Positions 17,236 to 26,675 are shown, counted from the first letter of the stretch. The stretch: DNA of 32,752 nucleotides from JBOFHT01 sp051649785 (GCA_051649785.1 JBOFHT010000089.1:1-32752); one strand, 5' to 3'. Numbers and translations are program-made. Notes: a model not told the origin generated them from the letters alone.

Positions 17236-18327
17236 TTAAGTAATTATCTTTTCAATTCCACCTTCTTTAAGAGCTGTTTTTATTTCACGAGCAATTCTAC
17301 GACCCATGCTCATTGGTTCACCATATTTTAAGTAACTGTATGAAGAACCATTCATGAAAGTATTAGTACCCCCATCTGTTCTTGCACTAATTTCAAATAC
17401 AATGACTTCTAAGTCATCATTTACAAGAGTTTGCATACAGAAAGGACCATTCATTCCAGGAGCTACTAATTTACTAGCAGATTCAACTAAGCTATCCCCT
17501 ATATCAAATACTTGAGGAAGTAAAGATTCCCTCATAACAACTGGATGATTACCAGTAATAACATAAGATGGGTCAAGCTCAAGATCTAGCTGGTCTTTTG
17601 CAGGTATTCTTACAATACCATCAATACTAGACTCGTAACGGCTGTCAATACCCATAACTTCTACTTCATCATTTAATGCAGAGTAGAAAAAGTGAATACA
17701 GTAATTACAACCTGAAACATATTCTTCAATATGTGCCATAGCTACATCTTCATCTTCAATCCATTTTCTAGCTTTCATAGATTCAATTTTTTGGTCAAAT
17801 TCTTCTTTAGAAGAAGCTACAAAGTATCCACGACCGCCTCTTGCACCTGGAAACTTAACCATAACAGTTCTGTCAATATCAGAAGGTTTTTCGTATTTGT
17901 AAGGTATTCTTATTCCACCACCAACTAACAACTGTCTTTCTAAGTCTCTTTCTGCTTCCCAACGAAGTATATCCCTATTACCAAACATTGGAACAACAAA
18001 ATCATCTTCAACTCTGTCAAGACCAGCATAAGCTACAAAAGATCCATGAGGAACAACAATTGCATTCATACTTTTAAGTTTTTCTTGAACATCATCATTA
18101 ACAATATCTTTAAACTTATCAACTATAATATATTCATCAGCTACTCCAAAACGTCTGTAAGGAATATCTCTTCCTTTTTCACAAACAATTGCAGTTTTAA
18201 AACCTTCTTCTTTAGCCCCATTTAAAATATGGAGGGAAGTGTGGCTTCCAAGTGTAGCTATTGTTATTTCGTCTTTGTCATAGTTTTCTAATATACTTAG
18301 AATTTCTTCTTTTTTGACTTTACCCAT
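17236..18327 (-). CDS. purP: FAICAR synthetase PurP (formate-dependent)
   Basis: PurP is the archaeal ATP-grasp ligase that converts AICAR, formate and ATP to FAICAR, the penultimate step of purine synthesis, replacing the folate-dependent bacterial PurH step. The 363-aa length matches the Methanocaldococcus enzyme. Features include the N-terminal GSHTSLHIL (His29, His33), CEKGRDIPYRRF (49-60), and the ATP-grasp loop VMVKFPGARGGRGYF (155-169). A conserved C terminus carries ISARTDGGTN. AAAGGAGAT precedes the start by 6 bases. It stands alone rather than in a purine operon. Its promoter carries an excellent TATA/BRE with a palindrome beside it, which suggests dedicated regulation. Confidence 0.96.
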   Translation of the reverse strand: MGKVKKEEILSILENYDKDEITIATLGSHTSLHILNGAKEEGFKTAIVCEKGRDIPYRRFGVADEYIIVDKFKDIVNDDVQEKLKSMNAIVVPHGSFVAYAGLDRVEDDFVVPMFGNRDILRWEAERDLERQLLVGGGIRIPYKYEKPSDIDRTVMVKFPGARGGRGYFVASSKEEFDQKIESMKARKWIEDEDVAMAHIEEYVSGCNYCIHFFYSALNDEVEVMGIDSRYESSIDGIVRIPAKDQLDLELDPSYVITGNHPVVMRESLLPQVFDIGDSLVESASKLVAPGMNGPFCMQTLVNDDLEVIVFEISARTDGGTNTFMNGSSYSYLKYGEPMSMGRRIAREIKTALKEGGIEKIIT

Positions 18328-18389
18328 AATTTTATCTCCTTTTGTGAAAAATTTACTTATTTTAAGTACTCATTTAAGATATTATGATT

Positions 18390-18419
18390 ATAACTATAAA
18401 TATAGTTATATAAACTTTC
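18390..18419 (-). promoter_or_regulatory. purP core promoter with overlapping palindrome
   Basis: On the minus strand GAAAG-TTTATATA (18419-18407) is a near-ideal archaeal BRE plus TATA box. Transcription should start about 25 bases on, near 18385, giving a leader of some 57 bases. The palindrome ATAACTAT-AAAT-ATAGTTAT (18390-18409) overlaps the TATA box and fills the space to the start site, where a bound repressor would block initiation. The rest of 18328-18814 is non-coding, with several TATA-like words for the divergent phosphodiesterase gene. Confidence 0.6.
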
Positions 18420-18814
18420 ACCTTATAAAGTTTTCTTCATGATTTTTATAGAAAATTAAATAGATAAAACACAGTAATTTGGCTAAAAAATAGGAAATAT
18501 CACTATAATTACAATATTAATAGTTTTTAAAATGATAAATACATTAGATTGTAAAAAATAATTATCAAAATATTATAAAACTTAATAGTAATAATACATT
18601 CAAATTATTAAAAAAACTGTTAAAATGGTTAAAGATAAAAGTGCAATCCCAAAAAAAGGAAAAATAATTTAAAACAAGTAGAAATATATAAATTATATAA
18701 AAATAATAATTATTAATATATAAATTATAAGGATAATTAGTAGATAATTAATAAAAAATCCAAGTAGCTCTTTTTATAAAAATTAATAACAATAAATTAT
18801 GAGGGTGAACATTT

Positions 18815-19333
18815 ATGTTAATAGGAATAATATCCGACACACATATCCCAGATAAAAGTGTTAAACTTCCAAAAACTGTTTTTGATGCATTTAAAGATGT
18901 TGAACTTATAATTCATGCTGGAGATATAACTAATATGTGCGTAATTGAATCATTAGAAGAATTATCCCCCGTATTATGTGTTCAAGGAAATATAGATCGT
19001 TTAGAAGGATTGGATCTTCCAAAGACTAAAACTATTACTATTGACGGAGTTAAAATTGGAATAATCCATGGCGAAGTATTTCCAAAAGGTGATACCCAGC
19101 AGCTAAAATACATTGCAAAAGAATTAGGAGTAGATGTATTAATTACGGGCCATACACACAAACCATTTATTGGAAAAGAAGAAGATATTATTATTTTATG
19201 CCCTGGAAGTCCAACTTATCCTAGACTAAGTGATTCAACAGTAATGATAATGGAAGTTAAAGAGGGGGAAGTAAATTTAGAGCTTGTAAAAGTAAATCCT
19301 CCTGTTTGTAAAGCATTGAAATTTAAAAAATAA
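18815..19333 (+). CDS. YfcE/MJ0936-type metallophosphodiesterase
   Basis: This 172-aa calcineurin-like phosphodiesterase resembles MJ0936 and E. coli YfcE, metal-dependent enzymes that split phosphodiesters in vitro; the natural substrate is unknown. Metal-binding motifs are SDTHIPD (Asp8, His10), HAGDIT (Asp37), GNID (Asn59), IIHGE (His85) and GHTHKP (His112, His114). The usual HGH is HGE here, a tolerated variation in the family. GAGGGTGA 6 bases before ATG 18815 supports the start. It is divergent from purP. The protein is cytoplasmic and appears complete. Confidence 0.93.
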   Translation: MLIGIISDTHIPDKSVKLPKTVFDAFKDVELIIHAGDITNMCVIESLEELSPVLCVQGNIDRLEGLDLPKTKTITIDGVKIGIIHGEVFPKGDTQQLKYIAKELGVDVLITGHTHKPFIGKEEDIIILCPGSPTYPRLSDSTVMIMEVKEGEVNLELVKVNPPVCKALKFKK

Positions 19334-19579
19334 AGATGAAAATAATTAATAATATTAACACTAAGCAAATAATAATAACATAGAGATAATGATATATAGA
19401 TAGTGATACTAAAACCAATAAAATAGTGAGCTAAATAGTGAAAGGTAAAAAATTTAGTGATATACTACTAATAAACTATAATAAGCTATTGATAATCTAG
19501 ACAAAGAAGAAGTAAACTACTAATAAATTAGTATACAATAATAAGTATCAATATAAAATTATATTAGCGGAGATTTATT

Positions 19580-20194
19580 ATGGGAAGCAGATGGCAAGTT
19601 GAAAAAAAGAAAGAACATTATTATAAAAAAGCAAAGGAAAGTGAGTATCGGTCACGTGCTTCTTTTAAACTACTACAACTTGATAAAAAGTATAAAATAA
19701 TAAAAGAAGGAGAAAAAATAGTAGACCTAGGTGCTGCTCCCGGTGGTTGGTCCCAAGTAGCTTTAGAAAAAGTTGGGGAAACTGGTAAAGTTGTAGCCAT
19801 TGATCTTAACAAAATAAAACCATTTACCGAAGAAAATCTATATAAAATGCAAGGAGATTTCACAAGTACAGAAGCCCAAGAAGAAATTATTAGATATTTA
19901 GAGGGCTATGCAGATGTAGTTATGTCTGATGCATCACCAAAGCTTACTGGGATAAAAGACATTGATAAGTTACGTTCAACCGATTTAGCACAAGGAGTTT
20001 TAGATATAAATAAAAAAATCCTTAAAAATAATGGAAATATGGTTATAAAAGTCTTCCAGGGAAGTGAATACAAAGAACTCTTAGATAAAATTAAAAAAGA
20101 ATTTAGGTCAGTTAAAACAACAAAACCTTCCTCTTCTAGAAAAAAAAGTACTGAAATGTATGTTATTGGTTTAAAATATAAAAGAAGAACTTAA
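19580..20194 (+). CDS. rlmE: Ribosomal RNA 2'-O-methyltransferase RrmJ/FtsJ
   Basis: This 204-aa methyltransferase transfers methyl groups from S-adenosylmethionine to a ribose 2'-OH of 23S rRNA (the A-loop uridine in the E. coli enzyme). The SAM-binding motif is DLGAAPGGWSQ (49-59). The catalytic K-D-K-E tetrad is visible as Lys30 (SFKL), Asp117 (SDASP), Lys157 (VIKVFQG) and Glu192 (STEMYVI). The length is close to that of E. coli RrmJ. The start is supported by GGAG 8 bases upstream. The target site in this organism is inferred from the family. Confidence 0.95.
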   Translation: MGSRWQVEKKKEHYYKKAKESEYRSRASFKLLQLDKKYKIIKEGEKIVDLGAAPGGWSQVALEKVGETGKVVAIDLNKIKPFTEENLYKMQGDFTSTEAQEEIIRYLEGYADVVMSDASPKLTGIKDIDKLRSTDLAQGVLDINKKILKNNGNMVIKVFQGSEYKELLDKIKKEFRSVKTTKPSSSRKKSTEMYVIGLKYKRRT

Positions 20195-20307
20195 AACTTT
20201 ACCCATTACATAAATGGTAAAATGTGTGGTAAAGATAATATAATAAAAAAATGAAATAAAGAATAATAAAAAATGATAATAATAAATACTGAATAGGTGG
20301 TGATAAA

Positions 20308-20562
20308 TTGTTATACACAATAATAAAAATATTGAGTTTTGGACCAAAAGTTATAATAAAAATATTTAAAATAGGTTCAACTATAATGACTCTTATAAAA
20401 ATAATTAGCTTAATACCAGTATTTTTAACTATTATTGCATATATATTAAGAATTATTGAAAATAGTAGAAATTTTAAATCTTTTAAAGTATCTAGTAAAC
20501 CAATGAAAGTTAAACCCCATACTAACTTAAATAGCAAAATAACTTTTAATAATAAAAAATAA
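20308..20562 (+). CDS. Small membrane-associated protein, 84 aa
   Basis: I do not recognise this protein. The frame begins with TTG at 20308, only 4 bases after AGGTGGTGA, one of the strongest ribosome binding sites in the window; this is the main reason to accept it over the antisense frame. Residues 1-50 are hydrophobic with lysines spaced along an amphipathic helix (KILSFGPKVIIKIFKIGSTI), then a likely transmembrane helix (LIKIISLIPVFLTIIAYIL). The last 30 residues are basic. It could be a small stress or membrane peptide, or noise. Confidence 0.5.
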   Translation: MLYTIIKILSFGPKVIIKIFKIGSTIMTLIKIISLIPVFLTIIAYILRIIENSRNFKSFKVSSKPMKVKPHTNLNSKITFNNKK

Positions 20563-20650
20563 AATTAAATAAAGTAATAGAAAATAAATATAAAAAATAG
20601 AATAAGTAGAATAAATAAAAAATAAGAAAAAAAGTAGAATAAAAATATAA

Positions 20651-21076
20651 TTATTTAACATTTGTTAATGCTTGTTTAGCTACTTCTATCTGATTTTCAG
20701 CCTCCATTATTCTTGAATTTACCTCATCAGAAGGTTTATTTGATTTTAATGCACTTTCTACATTATCAACGGCATTTTTTGCTTTAATAAGTTCTAATTC
20801 CGCATTAACAAACTTCTTTTTTAAATCAGAATTTGATCCAGCATATATTTTAGATTTTGTAGAGTTATATTCTTTTTCAATAGCACTATAGTCTGATTTT
20901 AAAATAGCAAGTTTATCATATTGCTCTGCTGAAGAAACTCCTGAGGAAACACCATTACTAATTGCAGATATTCCAATATACGCTGCAACTGCAATAGTAG
21001 CTATAATCATTATAATGCCAATGACAGTTATTGTCATTGAAGTTGTTTTAAATAAATTTAAACGTGATTTTTTCAT
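20651..21076 (-). CDS. Membrane-anchored coiled-coil protein, 141 aa
   Basis: The protein has a basic N terminus (MKKSRLNLFKT), one long hydrophobic segment (residues 13-40, ITVIGIIMIIATIAVAAYIG) and then an extracytoplasmic helical region (about 50-138) with heptad-like Leu/Ile/Ala spacing, predicted coiled coil. It is best read as a single-pass protein facing outside, or a pilin-like or lipid-anchored surface protein. No cysteine lipobox is present. GGTG lies 6 bases before the ATG. No family was recognised. It is transcribed away from mcm across a 375-base non-coding region (21077-21451). Confidence 0.75.
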   Translation of the reverse strand: MKKSRLNLFKTTSMTITVIGIIMIIATIAVAAYIGISAISNGVSSGVSSAEQYDKLAILKSDYSAIEKEYNSTKSKIYAGSNSDLKKKFVNAELELIKAKNAVDNVESALKSNKPSDEVNSRIMEAENQIEVAKQALTNVK

Positions 21077-21413
21077 TTTAGCACCATTTAACTAGTATTT
21101 TAGAATATTTCCCATTATCTTTATTATTTATATTAACTTATCGGTTATAATAGTTTAGTATAATTACGGCTATATTGTTATTATATTTATTATCTTTAGT
21201 ATTTCTACTTTTTATTATTGATATTATTAAAACTAAGCATACTAAGAATCAATAATATATTTATAACTAATTATATATTTTTATGTTGTTAACTTTTATG
21301 TTATTATAAATTGTGTTATTTAATTATGTTGTTTTTATTATTTTTGTTTTTTTTGTTTTATATAAGATATATTTAGTTTTTTATTTTTTCTTTCGTAGTT
21401 TATTATAAATTTT

Positions 21414-21451
21414 GGAAAATTATATTAAGACCAAGATTCTAAATAATAATA
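21414..21451 (+). promoter_or_regulatory. mcm promoter; probably leaderless transcript
   Basis: GGAAAAT-TATATTA (21414-21427) looks like a BRE plus TATA box. Its centre lies about 28 bases before ATG 21452, so transcription should begin at or within a few bases of the start codon. This agrees with the lack of any Shine-Dalgarno sequence there. The motif GACCAAGATTC (21429-21439) fills the space between TATA and start. Confidence 0.5.
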
Positions 21452-23452
21452 ATGAGTTCAACTAGCAAATCAAAAACTTCATTGGCAAAATTTGAGGAAT
21501 TTTTCTCAACAAAGTACAAAGAAAATGTTTTTGAAGTATTAGAAAGATATCCTGACGATAAATCAATAATAATAGACTATATTGATTTAGAAATGTTTGA
21601 CCCTGATTTAGCAGATTTATTAATTGAAAAACCAGATGATGTCATTGAAGCTTCTCAAAAAGCTATTAAAAATGTCGATCCATTAATGAAAAATGCTGAT
21701 GTTAATATTAGGTTAGAAAATGTAACCAATTTATTACCTTTAGGAGATTTACTAAGTAAATATATTGGTAGATTTGTTTCAGCAGATGGAATTGTAAGGA
21801 AAACTGATGAAATTCGCCCTAGAATTATTACAGGTGTTTTTGAGTGTAGAGGTTGTATGAGATTACATGAAGTAGACCAACCAACAACCAATATTCTTGT
21901 AGAGCCATCATTATGTACTGAATGTGGTGGACGTTCATTTAGATTACTTCAAGAAGAATCTAAGTATATTGATACCCAAACTGCACGTATACAAGAACCT
22001 TTAGAAAATTTATCTGGAGGAACTGAGCCTAAACAAATGTTACTAGTTTTAGAAGATGATTTAGTAGATAATTTGAATCCAGGAGATAGTGTACGTATTA
22101 CAGGAACCTTAAAAACATTTAGGGAAGAACGTAGTGGTAAATTTAAAAATTATATTTATGCAAATTATATTGAGCCATTAGAGCAAGAATTTGAAGAATT
22201 ACATTTAACTGATGAAGATGAAGAAGCTATTAAAGAACTTGCTAATGACCCTGATATTTATAACAAAATTATAAGATCAACAGCACCTTCAATTAGGGGT
22301 TATCGGGATGTTAAAGAGGCTATCGCACTCCAACTATTTGGAGGAGCTGCAAAAGAGCTAGAAGACAAAACTCGTTTAAGAGGAGACATCCATATTCTTA
22401 TTGTTGGAGACCCTGGTATTGGTAAGTCACAAATGCTTAAGTATGTATCTAAATTAGCCCCAAGGAGTATTTATACTAGTGGAAAAGGTACAAGTGGGGC
22501 AGGTTTAACTGCAGCTGCAGTAAGGGATGAATTAGGAGGTTGGTCTCTAGAAGCAGGTGCATTAGTTCTTGGGGACCAAGGTAATGTATGTGTGGATGAG
22601 TTGGATAAAATGCGCCCAGAAGATCGTTCAGCACTCCATGAAGCTCTTGAACAACAAACTATAAGTATAGCTAAAGCAGGAATTATGGCTACTTTAAATT
22701 CACGTTGTTCTGTTCTAGCAGCAGCAAATCCTAAATTTGGTAGATTTGATAGATATAAATCATTAGCAGAGCAGATAAATTTGCCTTCACCAATTCTTTC
22801 AAGGTTTGATTTAACTTTCGTAATTGAAGATAAACCTAATGCAACTAATGATAGGGAACTAGCAAGACACATTCTTAAAATACACCAAGAAGAAGCAGTT
22901 GAATATGATATTGAACCAGAACTTCTTAGAAAGTATATTGCTTATGCTAGGAAAAGGGTTGCTCCTAAGCTAACTGATGAAGCTAATCAAGTATTAGAAG
23001 AGTTCTATGTATCAATGAGAGGTAGTGGAGAAGAAGAAGAATCACCAGTCCCAATTACAGCTAGGCAATTAGAAGCTATTATTCGTTTAGCAGAAGCTAG
23101 TGCAAAAATTCGACTTAAAGAAGTTGTAGAAGCCGAAGATGCCCATAAAGCAGTTAAGTTGCAACAAGCGTGTTTAAAAGCCGTGGGTTTAGATGCTGAA
23201 ACTGGAAAAATTGATATTGATAAAGTAGAAGGTAGGACTCCTAAATCTGAGCGTGACAAGCTTCGTGTGCTTGTAGATATGTTAAAAGAGTTAGAAGAAG
23301 AATATAATGGTAATGCACCGAAAAATGTTCTTATTTCCGAAATGATGGATCAACACAATGTAAGTGAAGAAAAAGTTGAAGAAATTATTAGGCAACTAAA
23401 CCAAAAAGGAGTTATTTTTGAGCCAACTACAGGATACCTGAAAATTGTTTGA
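21452..23452 (+). CDS. mcm: Replicative DNA helicase MCM
   Basis: MCM is the hexameric 3'-5' helicase that unwinds DNA at archaeal replication forks. The 666-aa length equals that of the well-studied Methanothermobacter MCM. The N-terminal domain holds a C4 zinc site (Cys132, Cys135, Cys155, Cys158) and the OB fold. The AAA+ domain has Walker A GDPGIGKSQ (319-327), Walker B CVDELDKM (380-387), sensor 1 AAANPK (423-428) and arginine finger LSRFDL (449-454). A winged-helix domain ends the protein. It appears intact with ordinary codon use. It heads a string of information-processing genes; the next gene is 244 bases away with its own promoter. Confidence 0.98.
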   Translation: MSSTSKSKTSLAKFEEFFSTKYKENVFEVLERYPDDKSIIIDYIDLEMFDPDLADLLIEKPDDVIEASQKAIKNVDPLMKNADVNIRLENVTNLLPLGDLLSKYIGRFVSADGIVRKTDEIRPRIITGVFECRGCMRLHEVDQPTTNILVEPSLCTECGGRSFRLLQEESKYIDTQTARIQEPLENLSGGTEPKQMLLVLEDDLVDNLNPGDSVRITGTLKTFREERSGKFKNYIYANYIEPLEQEFEELHLTDEDEEAIKELANDPDIYNKIIRSTAPSIRGYRDVKEAIALQLFGGAAKELEDKTRLRGDIHILIVGDPGIGKSQMLKYVSKLAPRSIYTSGKGTSGAGLTAAAVRDELGGWSLEAGALVLGDQGNVCVDELDKMRPEDRSALHEALEQQTISIAKAGIMATLNSRCSVLAAANPKFGRFDRYKSLAEQINLPSPILSRFDLTFVIEDKPNATNDRELARHILKIHQEEAVEYDIEPELLRKYIAYARKRVAPKLTDEANQVLEEFYVSMRGSGEEEESPVPITARQLEAIIRLAEASAKIRLKEVVEAEDAHKAVKLQQACLKAVGLDAETGKIDIDKVEGRTPKSERDKLRVLVDMLKELEEEYNGNAPKNVLISEMMDQHNVSEEKVEEIIRQLNQKGVIFEPTTGYLKIV

Positions 23453-23570
23453 TTTATAGTTTAATTTTTAAAAACAAAATATCTATAACAATCCTTTAAT
23501 ATAAAGAAATACATAAATAATATGATAAATATTAATTTAAAAATAATTTGTTATAAATGGTTGATTGTAA

Positions 23571-23614
23571 TAAGTGATTATAAGTGATTATAAGTGCTTA
23601 TAAATGTTTATATC
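23571..23614 (+). promoter_or_regulatory. Helically phased 10-bp repeats and TATA box before aIF2-beta
   Basis: Four tandem 10-base units run from 23571 to 23610: TAAGTGATTA twice exactly, then TAAGTGCTTA and TAAATGTTTA. The last merges with TTTATATC (23607-23614), a good TATA box about 85 bases before the aIF2-beta start. The 10-base period puts each copy on the same face of the helix, as for cooperative binding of an activator upstream of TBP. Confidence 0.5.
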
Positions 23615-23696
23615 TAAATTAATTATAACTAAATTTTATTAAAATAGTTTATTATAATTTAAATAACTAAAATTTAATTTTATTGGAGAGACTACT

Positions 23697-24104
23697 ATGA
23701 GCGAATATGAAAATTTATTAGATAGGGCTATTGACCAATTACCACCTGAAGTTTTTGAAACTAAGCGTTTTAAAGTTCCTAAAGCTTATTCGGACATACA
23801 AGGAAATAGAACTTTCATTAAGAATTTTAAAGATATCTCTGAAGCAATGAACCGTGACCCTCAACATGTTTTAAAGTTCTTACTTAGAGAATTAGGTACT
23901 GCTGGAAACTTAGAAGGTGGAAGAGCTATTTTACAAGGTAAATTCACACATTATTTAATTAATGAAAGAATTCAAGAATATGTTGAAAAGTTCGTTATAT
24001 GCCATGAATGTAATCGGCCAGATACACGTATTATACGTGAAGACAGAATATTTATTCTTAAATGTGCAGCATGTGGTGCAAAAGCTCCATTAAGGACATT
24101 ATAA
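23697..24104 (+). CDS. Translation initiation factor aIF2 subunit beta
   Basis: This is the archaeal beta subunit of aIF2, which with alpha and gamma carries initiator Met-tRNA to the small ribosomal subunit. The 135-aa length is standard. The N-terminal helix contacts aIF2-gamma. The central alpha/beta domain includes RTFIKNFKDI. The C-terminal zinc ribbon uses Cys102, Cys105 (CHEC) and Cys123, Cys126 (CAAC). GGAGAG precedes the ATG by 6 bases. It sits between mcm and nmd3, a grouping of replication and translation genes common in Methanobacteriales. Confidence 0.97.
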   Translation: MSEYENLLDRAIDQLPPEVFETKRFKVPKAYSDIQGNRTFIKNFKDISEAMNRDPQHVLKFLLRELGTAGNLEGGRAILQGKFTHYLINERIQEYVEKFVICHECNRPDTRIIREDRIFILKCAACGAKAPLRTL

Positions 24105-24312
24105 TAATAAATCAATTTAGTTTTGAATTAATCTAGTTCAAATAGGAAAAATTTAAAAAGTTATAATAAAATAAAGTATTTTATAAACACTATCCAAAAT
24201 TATTTTATTTTTTTTATTTAATTTAATTAGTTTGATAATTAATTTTATTAGTTTAATTTTCTTTAGGTTAGATATTAATTATAATAAATAAATTATAGAT
24301 TATGGGGTTAAA

Positions 24313-25392
24313 ATGTTTTGTCCAGAATGTGGATCAAATGATGGTGAGCTAATTGAAGGATTATGTTCAATTTGCTACTTGAAAGGTTTTAAAATACTAG
24401 AAATTGACCCAAATATTACGGTAACTATTTGTGCCCATTGTAATGCTAAATTAGAAAAAGGAAATTGGTTAGAAGAAGAAATTCCTTACGAAGAAATTGT
24501 TTATAATGCACTAGAAAATAGTATAAAACTAAGTGATTTAGCTGAAAAATATGAAAAAAAGGACCCATCAAACTTAGATATAGAGTTAGAAATAGTTAAA
24601 GTTAAAGGAACTTTATATGAATGTGTTGTTAATGGAAAAGCTAGAATTTTTGACAATTTAATAGAACAAGAATTTAAAACAACTGTTAAAATAAATAAAT
24701 CGGTTTGCCCTAATTGTAGTAAAAGAAATTCAGGATATTATGAATCGGTTATACAATTAAGAGCAGATTCTAGAGAATTAGAAGATTTTGAAATTGAAAA
24801 TGTCAATAATATTGTTGAAACCACATTAAAGAAGTTATTTAAAAAAAATAAGTTATCTTATCTTGCACAAAAAGCACAGCTAAAAGAAGGAATAGATTAT
24901 TATATCGGATCTTATAAATCCAGTAAAAAACTAGCTAATATTCTCCAAGAAAGAATAGGTGGGATTTTAAAAGAATCTCCTAGACTTATAAGTGAAGATA
25001 GGTCAACGGGAAAAGGCCTTTATAGAATATGGATTTCATTACGTTTAGCTAAATTTAAAAAAGGAGATTTTATAACATATAAAAATCAAGTTGCACAAGT
25101 CACCTCAATAACAGGTCATAAAGTTACTGCTGAAAATTTAGATAATTTTAAGCAATTTACAATTACTTGGAAAGATTATAGCTTAATCGAATATGTTGGA
25201 AAAAGTGAAAATAAAATTAAAACAAGTGTTATATCTAAATCACCTCATACTATACAGATACTTCACCCTGAAACTTATGATGCTCTAGATATTGATTTAA
25301 ATGAAAATAATTCTACTTTATTTGAAAATATTAATATTGGTGATGAAATAGATACTATATTAATTAAAAATAGAATTTACATAGTTTCATAA
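24313..25392 (+). CDS. Archaeal NMD3-family protein
   Basis: This is the archaeal homologue of Nmd3, which in eukaryotes binds the 60S subunit for nuclear export; in archaea it probably acts in large-subunit maturation. The 359-aa protein opens with two zinc sites built from Cys3/Cys6 with Cys18/Cys21, and Cys40/Cys43 with Cys132/Cys135. The eIF5A-like and SH3-like beta domains follow (about 245-359, starting near KKGDFITYKNQVAQV). The eukaryote-specific export tail is absent, as expected. It lies 208 bases after aIF2-beta and 64 before tyrS. Confidence 0.92.
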   Translation: MFCPECGSNDGELIEGLCSICYLKGFKILEIDPNITVTICAHCNAKLEKGNWLEEEIPYEEIVYNALENSIKLSDLAEKYEKKDPSNLDIELEIVKVKGTLYECVVNGKARIFDNLIEQEFKTTVKINKSVCPNCSKRNSGYYESVIQLRADSRELEDFEIENVNNIVETTLKKLFKKNKLSYLAQKAQLKEGIDYYIGSYKSSKKLANILQERIGGILKESPRLISEDRSTGKGLYRIWISLRLAKFKKGDFITYKNQVAQVTSITGHKVTAENLDNFKQFTITWKDYSLIEYVGKSENKIKTSVISKSPHTIQILHPETYDALDIDLNENNSTLFENINIGDEIDTILIKNRIYIVS

Positions 25393-25456
25393 TTATTATA
25401 AATTATTGGATTGGCACAATACTATAATTAAAAAAAACCTTATTAAAGGTGAATAA

Positions 25457-26434
25457 ATGAGTAAAGATGAAAATATTGGGGATAATAAAAATATAGAAGA
25501 AATACAAAATGGAACTTTGGAAGTTATTGGTTTAAGTGACTTAGAAGATGTCTTAAAAAAAGATAGCCCTATAGCTTATACTGGTTATGAACCATCTGGA
25601 AAAGTCCATTTAGGCCATGCCATTACAATAAATAAGCTTATCCAATTACAAAAAATGGGATTTAAAATAAAAATACTTCTTGCTGACTTTCATGCATTTT
25701 TAAATGGAAAGGGTACTTTAGAAGAAATATCTGAAGTAGCAGAATATAATAAAAAATGTTTTCAAGCATTAGGATTATCTGAAGATACAGAATTTATTTT
25801 AGGCTCAAAATTCCAGTTAGATGAAGAATATACTACTAATCTTTATAAATTATCTCTTTTAACAACATTAGTTAGGGCTAAACGAAGTATGGATCAAGTA
25901 AGTAGGTTTGATGAAAATCCTAAAGTAGCTAGTGTAGTTTATCCTTTAATGCAAGTTGCAGATATGTTAGCTCTTGAAGTAGACATTGCATTAGGGGGTA
26001 TGGAACAAAGAAAAATACAAATGTTAGCTAGAGAAAATTTACCAAAATTAGGCATTGAATCTCCAATTTGTATCCACACTCCACTTCTCCATGGTCTTGA
26101 TGGGGATGCAAAAATGTCTTCAAGTAAAGAAAACTATATAGCCATTGATGATAGTGAAAAAGAGATAAAAGATAAAATAAAAAAGAGCTATTGTCCAATT
26201 AAAGAAATAGATGGCAATCCGATTATAGAATTAGCCAATTACTTTGTTTTTCCTCAACAGCAGACTCTTTTAATTAAGCGTCCTGAAAAATTTGGAGGAA
26301 ATCTTAAATTAACCCAAGAAGAACTAATAAAAAAATATGAATACGGAGAATTACATCCTTTAGACTTGAAAAATGCTATTACAGATTATATAATAGAATA
26401 TTTAGCACCAGTTCGCCAATATATGGAAAAATAA
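25457..26434 (+). CDS. tyrS: Tyrosyl-tRNA synthetase
   Basis: This class I aminoacyl-tRNA synthetase joins tyrosine to tRNA-Tyr. The signature motifs are HLGH (51-54, HIGH motif) and KMSSS (219-223). The 325-aa length and the lack of a C-terminal S4 domain mark the archaeal/eukaryotic type. YTGYEPSGKVHLGH and MDQVSRFDENP are typical of TyrRS rather than TrpRS. The first 20 or so residues are a hydrophilic Asn/Glu-rich extension. The start is supported by AAAGGTGA 6 bases upstream. Confidence 0.96.
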   Translation: MSKDENIGDNKNIEEIQNGTLEVIGLSDLEDVLKKDSPIAYTGYEPSGKVHLGHAITINKLIQLQKMGFKIKILLADFHAFLNGKGTLEEISEVAEYNKKCFQALGLSEDTEFILGSKFQLDEEYTTNLYKLSLLTTLVRAKRSMDQVSRFDENPKVASVVYPLMQVADMLALEVDIALGGMEQRKIQMLARENLPKLGIESPICIHTPLLHGLDGDAKMSSSKENYIAIDDSEKEIKDKIKKSYCPIKEIDGNPIIELANYFVFPQQQTLLIKRPEKFGGNLKLTQEELIKKYEYGELHPLDLKNAITDYIIEYLAPVRQYMEK

Positions 26435-26483
26435 ATAATTCTAAAATCAAATACTATTTAAAATATTAAAGATAAGTGATAAT

Positions 26484-26675
26484 ATGGAATATGAAATGAG
26501 ACTACCCATGGGAATTGGGGAGAAAATAATTGCAGATGTAGTTGACAAATATGAAGTTAGACTAAAACATACTGACTATGGGCCTATATTTTTAGGGCAA
26601 AAAGAAGTTTTAGACGAAGTTAGTAACTATATAATTAAAGAATTAAATAAAAGGATAAAAGTATTCGAAAGTTAA
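26484..26675 (+). CDS. Small hypothetical protein, 63 aa
   Basis: The family is not recognised. It begins MEYEMRLPMGIGEKIIADVV and ends in a basic helix (KELNKRIKVFES); the middle VRLKHTDYGPIFLGQKE looks like a beta hairpin. AAGTGAT lies 4 bases before the ATG. It follows tyrS by 49 bases on the same strand, so it is probably co-transcribed. Its TAA stop interlocks with the stop of convergent tmk in the shared TTAA at 26672-26675. Short length leaves some doubt, but spacing and binding site support it. Confidence 0.75.
   Translation: MEYEMRLPMGIGEKIIADVVDKYEVRLKHTDYGPIFLGQKEVLDEVSNYIIKELNKRIKVFES

Noticed and set aside
18625..18672. 15-codon frame MVKDKSAIPKKGKII
   Set aside because: Too short and without a clear ribosome binding site; chance is likely, though a leader peptide cannot be excluded.
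20199..20537. Long minus-strand frame of 112 codons opposite the small membrane gene
   Set aside because: It has no ribosome binding site and its hydrophobic content is what the complement of Ile/Lys/Asn codons gives; the opposite strand frame has a very strong binding site.
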